The position numbers were made by a program, and so were the translations under genes. Under the pieces are notes generated by a model. The model had not been told where the DNA came from, made no database searches, and was given only the letters and a program-made list of their open reading frames with translations. This document shows, piece after piece, positions 46,537-50,102 of a DNA stretch of 64,000 nt. Source of the DNA: Catonia carolina (Eukaryota; Arthropoda; Insecta; Hemiptera; Achilidae); the NCBI GenBank assembly GCA_035578175.1, contig JAQMRL010000003.1, forward strand, positions 99,431,969 to 99,495,968, written 5' to 3'. Every line of letters starts with the position of its first letter. Within the stretch, counting starts at the first letter, position 1.

Positions 46537-48801
46537 CCAATCAGTAAAACATGTTTTTTAGGCTTAGGGGGCCTGAAAACGACTTTTCCTGTGAAAATTC
46601 GATTTCGAAATATCGACATGAAAATAATAGTTTTCTTTTCAATACTTCATATTGGGCAAGCAAAAGTAAAAATATAAATTTACATGTTTTAATTTTTGAT
46701 ATACATACAAGCTACATACTTTAAACGTTAATGGCCTTATCACTGATGAGCAATTTTAATCGCTTTTTTCTGTATTTCGTTTAGCTAAACGCTGTTTTTT
46801 TTGTTTTTTTTTTAGTTTCATTTGTCAATGTCTTAAGTTGTGCTTTTAAATTGTCTTTTCGTTAAATTAGCCATTGTTTCATTGTGTCTGTTATTTTAAA
46901 ATTGTTAATTAATTGATAAGAAACAGTTAAGATGATTTATGGTTAATTTATTTAGTATGAAATACAAATAGCTATTCTGGTCAAGGTTTTTTGTGGTTTC
47001 CTTTGACCACTCCAAGCTAATGTCAGCCTTCTTTTTGCGTTCTGTGCAGTGGCATAACCGTCCCCCAACTCTATCCCAAAAATGTGACATTTCAAATTAG
47101 ATGCGTAATGTATAATATTTTGCGTGACAATAAAATTTTTATTTATTATTTGTTTGCCGAGGATGATGATTTCAATGATTCTCTTGTTCGGTAATTAATT
47201 ATTTACTTCAAACTTTATTATAAGTAGGGCCTACCTACTATTATTTGTTTTTAATTGGTATAATTTACATGATATGTTTGAGAATTAAATTTCCTAAAAG
47301 TTTTGTTTTAAAATGATGTGTGTCTATTAGGTACCCCTTTAACAAAGTTATTATACGTCAAACATGAAAAAAGTTGTTTCTCGACTCCTTTTCTGTGTTT
47401 CACGTGGTATATCTTAAAAAACTAACAGAGATACAGTTGTGGGACCAATTTTATTCAATTTATCACATCAAAAACCATTAGAAACAACTGAATTCTTCAC
47501 TTACATTTCCAGAATTCCAGCAAGTCTTCATTTCACCTAGGGTACGAAATTCTGGGCGAAATCTTTCGCTAGCCGTATTTCGCTAACAAAGAATTTCCGG
47601 ACTTATGTTCATTTATGAACTTTTTCATTACTTTTGCTATACAATGAGCTCATAAAGCGACGGTCACTATGTGAAACACCCTGTAAATTATTGGATGTAC
47701 AATACCTGTACAATAGCCTACTTAATACAGATAAATTACTGTACTAACTACTCTTACCTAATACCTAATTTATTTTATTTCATTTATCTATGGAACTGAT
47801 ACGCTTTGCTTTGATACTTTGATACTACTATTATACGCTTTGATACTACTTTTAATACTATTTTTTTGATACTATTACGATACGCTTTGATACTACTATT
47901 GAGAACTGATATGCATCTAATTGTAACTGCAAAACAGAACATTAACCGAGGAAGAATAAATCTCTCAACTGCTCACAAGAGGCTTCAATGTATTACTGTA
48001 AATAAGTCGGTCATTTTCACCGCTTATTCTTCACCGATGCGCGACTTGAACGGAAATGAGGATTGATGGAAATATTGACGCTGCCCCTACACAGTCAATA
48101 GTATTGACAATATCTCCTCCAATTTCCAGTATTGGTGCTCGAAAATCAGAAAATTCGGATTTCTGTCAATACTTCATCAATATCGACCGTCAATTCAAAT
48201 TATTCTCCTTACACGGTCAATATGCTAACGTATTGTCAATATTAAAAATCTTGTAAGGTCCGCATTAGAAGCTGACACAGACGTAATCATGTATTTTTAA
48301 TACTTATGTTGATTGTTATCAACATTACTCACTTCTGGCGCCTGGCCGTGCGATACAGGATACAGTCACTCTATACCCCGACGAACTAAAGACTGCAGAT
48401 AAGATCTAATCAATAACAACCGAGGTCGGGTGTGAGGTTGCCCCTCCGCTAAGTCACACTCTGTTTCACCCAACTCCAGCTGACTTTTTGTTAGACTATC
48501 ATCCACAGCGGGACTAAAATATGACAACGCAGGATACGATTAACGAAAGTCAATTGACTCTGTGCTGTGATCTAGGTCACTATGCTTCGGCTCATCTGCT
48601 GTCTTTAGTTCTTTAAGCTATAGACTCTTTCGTTCGTTCATAAATTATTTGTTTACACTAAGTTCAAAGTTAAGTGACAAACTATAATCGGACATAGATA
48701 TTTTAATAACATAACTTACGAGTCGCATTGGCTCTGCCTTTTCAGTCTTATTGGTTCACTAAAATTTGAAGGAATATGTAGAGATGTTGATAATCTAATA
48801 T
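6665..48801 (-). CDS. modSP: Modular serine protease (ModSP/HP14-like), 12 exons, N-terminal exon missing
   Basis: Coding exons from 5' to 3' are 48720-48801, 35662-35775, 33661-33816, 32015-32131, 29813-29956, 18130-18344, 16726-16932, 14447-14614, 13236-13357, 11207-11362, 8955-9105 and 6665-6846. All have AG/GT borders and phases that join cleanly into 603 residues. Domains: LDLa 1-4 (about 25-62, 66-104, 115-152, 157-196), Pro/Thr linker (about 204-222), Sushi (about 223-275), Wonton-like Cys-rich domain (about 277-344) and S1 protease (345-603) with His403, Asp459 and Ser552. Drosophila ModSP has four LDLa, a CCP and a protease; Manduca HP14 adds the Wonton name. In that family the zymogen self-activates downstream of pattern-recognition proteins and starts Toll and prophenoloxidase cascades in hemolymph. 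The secretion signal must lie in an upstream exon not identified here. Confidence 0.9.
6969..6992. repeat. (TA)n microsatellite
   Basis: A pure TA run at the outer edge of the hairpin element at 7033-7284; similar runs are at about 7285-7325 and 7575-7597. Confidence 0.9.
7033..7284. repeat. Perfect palindrome: 116-bp arms, 20-nt loop
   Basis: Arm 7033-7148 (begins tttagataatattaaaccac) and arm 7169-7284 are exact reverse complements as read by eye, with loop tgccagtgaaagaattttat (7149-7168). A third copy of the same unit follows in direct orientation at about 7340-7498. The unit lies in the last intron of the protease. Confidence 0.9.
7335..7500 (+). repeat. Third copy of the palindrome unit
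   Basis: Repeats the 7012-7165 sequence in the same orientation (aaacatgttgtactgtgtgc through caaacact and the loop sequence), with a few substitutions and one lost A. It is followed by a (TA)n run at about 7575. Confidence 0.85.
8160..8450. other. GC-richer block of unknown origin
   Basis: Base composition differs sharply from the AT-rich surroundings (purine-rich ggaggagatagaggagatgg, then ggtggtagccccaccactgg). The reverse complement near 8385-8430 has a tRNA-like gggtagtccagtggtggggc, so a SINE on the minus strand is possible. No protein family is recognised. Confidence 0.35.
8622..8858. repeat. Small inverted-repeat (MITE-like) element
   Basis: The sequence actttgtaagttatcttata near 8629 is mirrored by the sequence ending ataaggtaaattacaaagt near 8849. 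The arms are about 65-70 bp with several mismatches, both running into cggtgc(a/g)cacc at their inner ends, around an internal spacer of about 85 bp. It lies in the last modSP intron. Confidence 0.7.
8955..9105 (-). CDS. modSP: modSP exon: VFGWGR segment
   Basis: A 151-bp exon encoding [20 protein letters not shown], then [19 protein letters not shown] and LTN. The GWG and DKFCA blocks are conserved S1 landmarks. Acceptor CTCCAG, donor ATG/GTGAGT. Confidence 0.93.
9106..9600. other. AT-rich intron sequence, nothing recognised
   Basis: Intron between modSP exons; no repeat structure or coding frame supported. Confidence 0.45.
9600..9925 (-). repeat. tRNA-headed SINE (minus strand)
   Basis: On the minus strand the head starts gacccaccaggttggtctag with an A box (ggtctagtggtaaagtcg) and a B box (ggttcaaatcc). 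It is followed by a body that includes ggttgggtttcaattaacca. A related head occurs at 44893. The 3' end is uncertain. Confidence 0.65.
9926..10440. other. AT-rich intron sequence, nothing recognised
   Basis: No supported feature; long A/T runs only. Confidence 0.45.
10441..10862 (+). repeat. Dispersed repeat family with internal (CA)n, copy 1
   Basis: Shares its whole layout with copies at 46245-46680 and 52190-52590: cttatacagcataaaaaatg, aaaaatcgtaggagc, gaccgattttgatgaaaatg, a (CA)n tract (here 10674-10721), then aaaacatgttttttgggttc and aaaatcgacatgaaaa, ending in agagaaagtaaaa. There is no coding capacity; a SINE or MITE is possible. Confidence 0.75.
11207..11362 (-). CDS. modSP: modSP exon: catalytic Asp
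   Basis: A 156-bp exon of exactly 52 codons. It encodes [20 protein letters not shown] (Asp459 in FDIGIVRL), then ALPVCIP and HLQGT. Acceptor TTTTAG, donor ACG/GTAAGT. Confidence 0.93.
11505..11698 (+). pseudogene. Fragment of a LINE reverse transcriptase (FADD region)
   Basis: The plus-strand frame reads [20 protein letters not shown] and [14 protein letters not shown] is the catalytic motif C of a reverse transcriptase, and the following helix matches LINE polymerases (VVLAxDEEDL-type). Only about 60 residues remain, inside a modSP intron. No ends are recognisable. Confidence 0.65.
11728..12617 (-). mobile_element. Internally deleted mariner, lineage 1
   Basis: The left end cagggtccattatgaaagta and right end (reverse complement caggatccattatgaaaata) form terminal inverted repeats with TA on both sides (11726-11727, 12618-12619). 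At 890 bp it is about 400 bp short of a full mariner (about 1.3 kb). It sits in a modSP intron. Confidence 0.88.
11798..12480 (-). pseudogene. Mariner transposase remnant lacking the central catalytic part
   Basis: The N-terminal helix-turn-helix region is visible in broken frames ([42 protein letters not shown]). The reading then jumps to SPDLAPCDF and [17 protein letters not shown], ending FFEEF. The segment with the first two catalytic Asp residues is missing. Several stops and frame changes confirm inactivity. Confidence 0.78.
12620..13235. other. AT-rich intron sequence, nothing recognised
   Basis: No supported feature. Confidence 0.45.
13236..13357 (-). CDS. modSP: modSP exon: catalytic His
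   Basis: A 122-bp exon beginning [10 protein letters not shown] (catalytic His403) and continuing [13 protein letters not shown] to QATHE. Acceptor TTTCAG, donor GAA/GTAAGT. Confidence 0.92.
13640..14320 (+). pseudogene. Internally deleted mariner transposase relic, lineage 2
   Basis: The plus-strand frames read [43 protein letters not shown] and [14 protein letters not shown]. After a gap come [32 protein letters not shown] and HNWLKTNS. These are N- and C-terminal mariner blocks of a different lineage from the 11728 element. The central part with the first two Asp residues is absent. Terminal repeats were not located. It lies between two modSP exons. Confidence 0.7.
14447..14614 (-). CDS. 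modSP: modSP exon: activation region of the protease domain
   Basis: A 168-bp exon encoding [20 protein letters not shown], then VPWNTGLY and [21 protein letters not shown] is the I-x-G-G neo-N-terminus of an S1 protease, so the predicted activation bond is Leu358-Ile359. Cys346 probably keeps the chains joined. Acceptor TTCTTCAG, donor ACAG/GTAAAA; the last base joins the next exon to give LTAAHC. Confidence 0.9.
14615..15600. other. AT-rich intron sequence, nothing recognised
   Basis: No supported feature. Confidence 0.45.
15601..15646. repeat. Short palindromic element
   Basis: A 24-bp perfect palindrome centred at 15626/15627 (agcgtcctaata and its complement), with further pairing of acagtgc (15601-15607) and gcactgt on the outside. 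It may be the end of a decayed MITE. Confidence 0.7.
15650..16050. other. Moderately GC-rich block, unassigned
   Basis: Composition and lack of A/T runs distinguish it from its surroundings, and several short frames are open on both strands, but none shows a family motif. Probably an unrecognised repeat. Confidence 0.3.
16726..16932 (-). CDS. modSP: modSP exon: Wonton-like Cys-rich domain
   Basis: A 207-bp exon encoding [14 protein letters not shown], then [26 protein letters not shown] and FQCKE. Six Cys and the CxxGGxW ending fit the second CCP-like ('Wonton') module that precedes the protease in HP14/ModSP proteins. Acceptor TTTTAG, donor AAG/GTATTG. Confidence 0.87.
16933..18129. other. 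Intron sequence with A/T-rich trinucleotide runs
   Basis: A (TTA)n-like stretch occurs at about 16978-17045. The rest shows no supported gene or repeat. Confidence 0.45.
18130..18344 (-). CDS. modSP: modSP exon: Pro/Thr linker and Sushi (CCP) domain
   Basis: A 215-bp exon reading [13 protein letters not shown], then [35 protein letters not shown] and QSCVR. The four Cys (SC, EC, RC, SC) and the GKF-then-Cys ending match a Sushi/CCP module, though it is short. Acceptor TCTTCAG, donor TTC/GTAAGT. Confidence 0.87.
18645..18760 (+). repeat. Partial tRNA-derived SINE
   Basis: It has a B box in aggttcaattcccagtcagg, followed by tctagccttttttctgtcat. This matches the head-body junction of the SINEs at 33957 and 45263 (ggttc..ttc..ggtcaggtct.gc.attttttc). 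The A box is only partly preserved. Confidence 0.6.
18760..19437. other. AT-rich intron sequence, nothing recognised
   Basis: No supported feature up to the target duplication of the Foldback-like element. Confidence 0.45.
19438..19446. repeat. 9-bp target-site duplication, left
   Basis: gatataggc, identical to 28907-28915. Confidence 0.88.
19930..21050 (+). repeat. 146-bp tandem array, left arm, with 438-bp higher-order period
   Basis: Unit landmarks are gatcgatagatcttcgtttg, gttccggattgttccgc, gttccgctcaaata and a variable junction. Successive units are exactly 146 bp apart. Junction types follow the order ggatagcg, gcgagctagcg, ggacagcg, ggatagcg, gcgagctagcg, ggacagcg, ggatagcg, so three units form a 438-bp higher-order repeat present twice. 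The short open frames in each unit result from repetition (146 is not a multiple of 3). Confidence 0.92.
21340..21605 (-). repeat. tRNA-headed SINE inside the Foldback left arm
   Basis: On the minus strand: atgccggccgtattggcgta, A box ggcgtagttggtaacttgct, B box gggttcgaatc, then a body with cttcaccgtctgcattagca. The same SINE is at the mirror position in the right arm. Confidence 0.82.
23092..23470 (+). repeat. Diverged Foldback arm fragment in the loop
   Basis: Contains arm sequence (gagcggaacaaaggaaactt) and then an internal copy of the element terminus (acgtctgtgaagttggcccc starting at about 23153) followed by two diverged repeat units. A second terminus inside the loop implies a nested or older copy. 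Confidence 0.82.
24395..24500 (+). repeat. Diverged Foldback unit in the loop
   Basis: tcgatagccctttaatagtt, then gattgttccgcaaaaaattt and aagcgaggtaatcaaggaac match the inner junction unit of the left arm with many substitutions. Confidence 0.72.
25770..26090 (-). repeat. Diverged Foldback units in the loop, opposite orientation
   Basis: Two degraded units (ctatcgatataggccgaaaa, tttaggcggaacaaactgaa; ctatcgatataggaaaaaaa, cgtatttgagcagaagaaac) run in the orientation of the right arm. Together with 23092-24500 they form an inner, older inverted pair. Confidence 0.68.
26567..26825 (+). repeat. tRNA-headed SINE inside the Foldback right arm
   Basis: Mirror copy of 21340-21605, with A box (ggcgtagttggtaacttgct), B box (gggttcgaatc) and body cttcaccgtctgcattagca. 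It is preceded by a short tac-repeat (ctactactactactatg). Confidence 0.82.
26757..27447. repeat. 66-bp direct repeats bounding a 625-bp segment unique to the right arm
   Basis: gaagccggaagaaaatacct...acaaaaaataaa occurs at 26757-26822 and again from 27382. Between them lies AT-rich DNA with its own internal duplication (actagaaacatcagatcaat at about 27126 and 27311). The left arm has a single copy at this position. Confidence 0.82.
27740..28460 (-). repeat. 146-bp tandem array, right arm
   Basis: Read on the minus strand, the junction types are ggatagcg, gcgagctagcg, ggatagcg, ggatagcg. The ggacagcg type of the left arm is absent, and the array is one 438-bp block shorter. Confidence 0.88.
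28907..28915. repeat. 9-bp target-site duplication, right
   Basis: gatataggc, identical to 19438-19446. Confidence 0.88.
28916..29190. other. Intron sequence, nothing recognised
   Basis: Short AT-rich stretch between the Foldback right duplication and LINE debris. Confidence 0.4.
29195..29565 (+). pseudogene. C-terminal tail of a LINE reverse transcriptase
   Basis: The plus-strand frames read [51 protein letters not shown] and [20 protein letters not shown]. These are the typical C-terminal blocks of insect endonuclease-reverse transcriptase LINEs. Two in-frame stops are present. The copy is 5'-truncated and is followed directly by a GAA-rich tract. Confidence 0.75.
29565..29690 (+). repeat. 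(GAA/GGA)n purine microsatellite
   Basis: About 125 bp of almost uninterrupted purine triplets (gaagaagaagaaggagaagg) directly after the LINE tail; possibly grown from the LINE's 3' repeat. Confidence 0.92.
29813..29956 (-). CDS. modSP: modSP exon: LDLa 4 and start of the linker
   Basis: A 144-bp exon, phase 2 on both sides. It encodes [19 protein letters not shown], then [10 protein letters not shown] and YLC, followed by SAPATSPKP. The CAYGAC block is shared with LDLa 2, which suggests duplication of an LDLa exon. The downstream intron of about 11.5 kb contains the Foldback-like element. Confidence 0.9.
29957..30985. other. AT-rich intron sequence
   Basis: No gene or repeat supported. Near 30310-30355 the minus strand reads a short Pro/Ala-rich string ([10 protein letters not shown]) resembling the modSP linker; it is not treated as an exon. 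Confidence 0.4.
30988..31940 (+). mobile_element. Internally deleted mariner, lineage 3
   Basis: The left end caagggcagtccagaaagtc and right end (reverse complement cgagggcagtccagaaagtc) pair over about 26 bp (the repeat continues to tgtcac). They are flanked by TA at 30986-30987 and 31941-31942. Length 953 bp. It lies between modSP exons. Confidence 0.9.
31150..31850 (+). pseudogene. Mariner transposase remnant missing the first two catalytic Asp regions
   Basis: The N-terminal part is well preserved ([78 protein letters not shown]). It then jumps directly to the C-terminal part ([45 protein letters not shown]). About 350-400 bp between RIVT and the SPDL block are deleted. Frame changes near 31325, 31450 and 31650 also break it. 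Start ATG at 31150. Confidence 0.85.
32015..32131 (-). CDS. modSP: modSP exon: LDLa 3
   Basis: A 117-bp exon, phase 2 on both sides. It encodes [18 protein letters not shown], then [12 protein letters not shown] and ITQC, a textbook LDLa core with the acidic calcium cage. The donor is GA/GTACGT, set by phase with the following exon, and the acceptor is CTCCAG. Confidence 0.9.
32434..32812. mobile_element. hAT-type MITE with perfect 8-bp target duplication
   Basis: Ends cagtggttctaaacctgg and (reverse complement) cagtggttctcaaccttt, flanked by ttttatag on both sides (32426-32433, 32813-32820). CAGTGGTTCT ends with 8-bp duplication are the hAT signature. Length 379 bp, no coding capacity. Confidence 0.92.
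32890..33262 (+). pseudogene. N-terminal fragment of a DDE_3-type transposase
   Basis: The plus-strand frames read [40 protein letters not shown] and, after stops and frame changes, [17 protein letters not shown]. These are the helix-turn-helix blocks of insect IS630/DDE_3 transposases. The catalytic domain is absent. Confidence 0.68.
33262..33660. other. Intron sequence, nothing recognised
   Basis: AT-rich, ends at the donor of the LDLa 2 exon. Confidence 0.4.
33661..33816 (-). CDS. modSP: modSP exon: LDLa 2 and first Cys of LDLa 3
   Basis: A 156-bp exon, phase 2 on both sides. It encodes [20 protein letters not shown], then CADNSDE and KEC. The Gly of DGSDE is replaced by Asn. It ends TSKCG, giving the first Cys of LDLa 3. 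The donor is GG/GTTTGT, a weaker site than the others, chosen because it is the one that keeps phase and restores the C-x4-FQC spacing of LDLa 3. Confidence 0.87.
33957..34140 (+). repeat. tRNA-headed SINE
   Basis: ccccggctcattggcatagt with A box, B box gggttcgattc, then ggtcaggtctggcatttttt and the shared body cattctccaccgtctgcatt. The head differs from the Foldback SINEs, but the body (caccgtctgcattagcag) is the same. Confidence 0.78.
34140..35050. other. AT-rich intron sequence, nothing recognised
   Basis: No supported feature up to the minisatellite. Confidence 0.4.
35055..35635. repeat. 83-bp minisatellite, about seven copies
   Basis: The unit begins cagatttctcttcccttcct and ends in ataatcactatcttatat. 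Unit starts at 35055, 35138, 35221, 35304 and 35387 are exactly 83 bp apart, and the array continues to about 35635. Copies differ by very few substitutions. The array ends about 25 bp from the splice donor of the LDLa 1 exon (35662). Confidence 0.95.
35662..35775 (-). CDS. modSP: modSP exon: LDLa 1
   Basis: A 114-bp exon with a phase-2 intron on each side. It encodes [10 protein letters not shown], then [14 protein letters not shown], the calcium-binding acidic cluster of an LDLa repeat, and the sixth Cys (FSAC). The donor is AG/GTAGGT and the acceptor TTTCAG. The downstream intron begins about 20 bp from an 83-bp minisatellite. Confidence 0.9.
35776..36540. other. Intron sequence, nothing recognised
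   Basis: A short cgcgcgcg run occurs near 35998; no gene or repeat boundary could be supported. Confidence 0.4.
36560..37115 (+). pseudogene. Reverse transcriptase fragment, 5' part of the split LINE
   Basis: Frames read [50 protein letters not shown] and, after a frame change in the A run near 36920, [30 protein letters not shown] and [17 protein letters not shown]. These are RT fingers/palm blocks of an insect endonuclease-reverse transcriptase LINE. Confidence 0.8.
37759..40428 (-). CDS. ORF2: endonuclease-reverse transcriptase of the Jockey LINE
   Basis: 889 residues, uninterrupted. Residues about 1-215 are the apurinic-type endonuclease ([33 protein letters not shown]). Residues about 440-720 are the reverse transcriptase ([45 protein letters not shown], motif [34 protein letters not shown], motif [11 protein letters not shown]). 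The C-terminal thumb-like region has [12 protein letters not shown] and [13 protein letters not shown]. No RNase H motif is visible, as usual for Jockey. It starts inside the end of ORF1 in another frame, implying reinitiation or coupled translation. Confidence 0.93.
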   Translation of the reverse strand: MRFRIMSWNGNGILRQRNDLLRVLTDYDIDVALLQETKFLPTTRFRLSPYVVYRADRPGAVVPAGGVAVLIHKRHVHNFLDVTHIPSIEHVAVTVPLFSRLVTFISVYRPPSAAHFHPAALAMLFDQRQPVFAAGDWNSKHTDLGCRTTNIAGTELLSFLEQSPLSLALHVPDTPTRVPPFTYQLPDILDYAISLDLASVPDIDVLPELNSDHYPVLFTFTSSTARIPVPPPSLKVCWRSFYDSVASLIPPEPPTITTVTELESHLDSLTSILSDSIAQNSHPRPPHTRSSLPAPIKAAIADRRRFRRLWQRTRDPHHRDLFNGAAARCKQLLDGHRCSKWEDYLHRIADDGRPWEATRRLLSTQRKSHPLMTPNGLTYSPQAIADTFASHFERHFVAPPPVHHDQDELIHDEVNSTLSDPTPCNLQPFTEDDVTSVISSINPRKAPGPDNVSGYAILNSPPDLKLHLLAIFNAVLALQHFPSSWKVSKVITILKPHKRPTDPESYRPISLLPILSKLFERLLLPRLRPVVESVLPPEQFGFRQGHSTTTQLLRIVTALVDARNSYCDTTAVLLDFRAAFDRVWHMGLLYKLAQFFPPSTVRLLHSYLTGRQFQVSVTIPQFHMAMSPLTLSSAGVPQGSVLGPILYLMYTFDFPVRDSIQFGLFADDAILYRHGRCLRLNCRALQTQLLDITSWCRVWRLSLNPTKCEAIHFTLKRNVPPPLRLEGELLPWQNSVKYLGVDLDKRLTLRQHIDSKLSKGRALFALLIPLFLSPAYSSKLKLLMYSSILRPFLLYGSPVWWPFLSKSNKRRTSAYQNKVLRCITQFHYLISNRIIHEHLLFPSMEDFIYNTSKRLHDAGKTDGPQIIQDLYRRPHPPEVSMPLPFHDFI
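40356..41735 (-). CDS. ORF1: gag-like RNA-binding protein of the Jockey LINE
   Basis: 459 residues. A Ser/Thr/Pro-rich N-terminus (about 1-75) precedes an RNA-recognition/PRE_C2HC-like region (about 80-225). Three zinc knuckles follow: [14 protein letters not shown] (228-241), [13 protein letters not shown] (247-259) and [15 protein letters not shown] (269-283). After these comes a low-complexity Ser/Gln/Pro region. This layout is that of Jockey-clade ORF1 proteins, which coat the element RNA in ribonucleoprotein particles. The first Met gives MWEMAAP; Met4 is an alternative start. The last 73 bp overlap ORF2. Confidence 0.92.
   Translation of the reverse strand: MWEMAAPTATSPQPASTSTGIPASSSTSASMEVHEDESGFTTVQRKRVRTDSGGMLQNSTPVATSSPETTPRRNKVPPFVFRAPANWAALTKILNTHLSESYKVTTRGNSYSLFTRHIGDFQKCKTVLLSEGINFHTYYTNEPDEVKVAIKGLHSSFQPEEVKLFLAERGFEVSHCQNITGRAGRPINVFLVKLRKSPRFEDIYKVDSIFNIEVTVEAFRPRPGLPQCFKCQRYGHSSVNCNHELRCVKCGGKHDAAQCEGKLIEQPRCCNCNGQHPASYRGCPLHVRLLAERRKAAAQSTAASSSAPSTAKSQATQSQPSSSSSPPTQRSYNKTIIKKAPVHRVTTKNQFPTSEWSHHSQPSKPVFSEREFPPLPAKKVPPKDSTAFDFSTIVQFLTSPKFLAWVANVLPQLTSISSASEAITILISSLTSLLLQCVFALCHGMAMASFANEMTYYEY
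42100..43204 (+). pseudogene. Reverse transcriptase fragment, 3' part of the split LINE
   Basis: Continues with LRLIIEK, motif [34 protein letters not shown] and motif [12 protein letters not shown] (Gly in place of the Ala of FADD). The frame ends at 42774 after QLTDYKH. The C-terminal part follows in another frame ([46 protein letters not shown]) to 43204. At least one frameshift near 42770 inactivates it. Confidence 0.82.
43216..43460. other. Spacer, nothing recognised
   Basis: AT-rich, between the LINE tail and the Tigger fragment. Confidence 0.4.
43465..43625 (+). pseudogene. C-terminal fragment of a Tigger/jerky-type transposase
   Basis: The plus-strand frame reads [20 protein letters not shown], then [13 protein letters not shown]. 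The ELV-x-LLK-x-IP and EEWxNxD blocks match acidic C-terminal tails of tigger/jerky-like transposases, as in the 5772-6212 remnant (ELVEWIEQD). Only about 50 residues remain. Confidence 0.6.
43662..44219. mobile_element. Tigger-type MITE with TA target duplication
   Basis: Ends cagtagaatatcagtagtcc and (reverse complement) cagtagaatctcggtagtcc, flanked by TA (43660-43661, 44220-44221). The inner ends carry ttcgggaccgagagg and gccgga, similar to the subterminal ttcgggaccga of the 5299-6425 element. Length 558 bp, no coding capacity. The adjoining transposase fragment lies outside its left end. Confidence 0.82.
44222..44890. other. AT-rich sequence, nothing recognised
   Basis: No supported feature. 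Confidence 0.4.
44892..45105 (+). repeat. tRNA-headed SINE, same head as the 9.9-kb copy
   Basis: ctaccgggttggtctagcgg (A box), then a B box-like ggttcaaattc. The ggttggtctag.gg.aaagtcgtc head matches the minus-strand copy ending near 9925. Confidence 0.65.
45263..45415 (+). repeat. tRNA-headed SINE
   Basis: ggcccgtggtgtagtggtca (A box) with B box gggttcaattcccgg, then caggtctgccatttttttca and an A-rich end near 45415. It shares the ggtcaggtctggcattttttc junction with the 33957 copy. Confidence 0.8.
45416..46244. other. Mixed sequence with a GC-richer block
   Basis: A poly-C tract (about 45572-45590) and an AT stretch are followed at 45900-46250 by a GC-richer segment with one plus-strand frame (46053-46247, RS-rich: [13 protein letters not shown]). 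No family is recognised, and it is not called a gene. Confidence 0.35.
46245..46680 (+). repeat. Dispersed repeat family with internal (CA)n, copy 2
   Basis: Same layout as 10441-10862, with a mixed (CA)n/(CG)n tract at 46460-46535, then aaaacatgttttttaggctt and gatttcgaaatatcgacatg, ending near aaaagtaaaaatat. Confidence 0.75.
46681..47395. other. AT-rich sequence, nothing recognised
   Basis: No supported feature. Confidence 0.4.
47400..47690 (+). repeat. Relic terminal repeat of an IS630-like long-TIR element
   Basis: gttgtgggaccaattttatt, then ctgggcgaaatctttcgcta and cgctaacaaagaatttccgg match the right terminal repeat of the 59955-62453 element (about 62206-62380). It ends gtgaaacaccctgtaaatta, comparable to the ccaccctgta terminus. 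No transposase is attached. Confidence 0.7.
47690..48719. other. AT-rich sequence with repeated TCAATA-type motifs
   Basis: At about 48063-48250, caatattgac-like motifs occur several times in both orientations (aatattgac near each end), suggesting a small MITE whose ends I cannot fix. The remainder is unassigned. Confidence 0.4.
48720..48801 (-). CDS. modSP: modSP exon: N-terminal segment and first Cys of LDLa 1
   Basis: An 82-bp exon with a CAG acceptor and a GTAAGT donor. It reads [15 protein letters not shown], then KRQSQCDS. The last Cys is the first Cys of LDLa 1 and the two trailing bases complete a Ser codon with the next exon. It starts in the middle of a codon (two bases), so at least one coding exon lies upstream. 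It is 13 kb from the next exon; the phase match and completed LDLa pattern C-x4-FRC support the link. Confidence 0.78.
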
Positions 48802-49170
48802 CTGAAATGATAATATTAATTTAATTAGTATTGCTTGTTTTTCTCATGTAGGTTTTGTTTGGTAAAAATATAATTATGTATAACGTAGATAAATTTGCTA
48901 AATAGTTGGCTGTTGCTAAAAAGTACGACTAAAATTCGGGTGGTGATTTCCTACATTAACTGAAAATAAAATAGTTACAACAAAAATAGGTCTGAAAACG
49001 TTTTGTTTTCTGTCTGGTTTTTGTACGTGTTTTAAAAAAAAATGTATATTTTGAAAACGATTGAAGATTCCTTTATGAAATTGGACACACACGTGTAGTC
49101 GATTCAAAATAGCATGATGGTATTACTTAACCACGGTGGATAATGTAACATTAACTGAGGGATTTGACAC
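48802..49170. other. AT-rich sequence upstream of modSP exon 1, nothing recognised
   Basis: No second exon or promoter-like element could be supported. Confidence 0.4.
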
Positions 49171-49171
49171 C

Positions 49172-49256
49172 TGAAAATTTCCCTGGCCGAGAATCGAACC
49201 TGGGACCTCCGCGTGGCAGGCCAATGCGCTAACCACTACGCTACGGAGACAGCCAA
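49172..49256 (-). repeat. tRNA-Gly-like SINE head
   Basis: The minus strand reads ggctgtctccgtagcgtagt, an anticodon-loop-like ctgccac (as in tRNA-Gly GCC) and B box aggttcgattc. The acceptor stem does not pair and the T stem has a mismatch, so this is a tRNA-derived SINE and not a functional tRNA. Confidence 0.75.
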
Positions 49257-50100
49257 GAATTTTTTCTTTGTGTTAACTTTCCCTGTTAGTGAATGAAAGC
49301 GTTTTAAAATAATGGAAAAGAAAAAAATAATGATTTTTCCTAACACACGGAAAATGGAAACCAAATTATTAATTGATTGTTATTTTATTATATTATTATT
49401 AATTAAATATTCATGTATTAATTAATCACGACATGTGTATTTAATGTATGGGTACTGAATGCAACAATAATAAATGCCAGCAAAACAATTAATTCCATAT
49501 GATTTTCAAATTAAGAAACAATGATTTATCAAAGGGAAATTTTACTTTCGAAAAGGGACTTTTTATTCTGAAAAGTTACCACCATTCAGAGACTTTCTAT
49601 CGTGCTATTTCGAATGGACTGTACGTAAGCGGGGATCTCTGGGTAAAGCAGTTATTGTTACCAGGAGGCTGATATGGGCTGTTAACCTAAGGTGCACTAC
49701 AAGTGCGATCTTCGGTTAACAGCCCTTAGGTATACAATATTGGTTTTTAAAATGTTGACATTTGACATTCCTAAAAGTTCTTCTTCGTCTCTCCTTTGGT
49801 GCTTCTGCAACTGGGTTCGATAGATCAGGTGCAACCTCAGGATACTCATTGGTACTGGCTTTAGGCACTTAAGCCTAAGGTTAAGATTCTGTTTCAGGAC
49901 CCAGATAGTCTTTGCAATCCTCTCCAAGTCGTGATGTTTTTGAATTGACATTCTTGTTTTTGGCTAGTTAATTATTCTACAAGAATAAAGTCAAAAGTGA
50001 GGTTATAAAATTTATTGTTTTTTACAGAGAATTTAATGCTGAAAACAACGATATTTTTACTTTTTTATCATTATTTATAAAAAAATTACAGAATTTCAAA
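49257..50100. other. AT-rich sequence; one unassigned frame
   Basis: A short inverted pair gggctgttaacc/ggttaacagccc is at about 49676-49726. An 84-residue minus-strand frame (49697-49951; HDLERIAKTIWVLKQN) shows no recognisable family. Confidence 0.35.
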
Positions 50101-50102
50101 AA

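Noticed and set aside
49697..49951. 84-residue minus-strand frame as a gene
   Set aside because: No signal peptide or family motif; adjacent inverted gggctgttaacc suggests repeat DNA.
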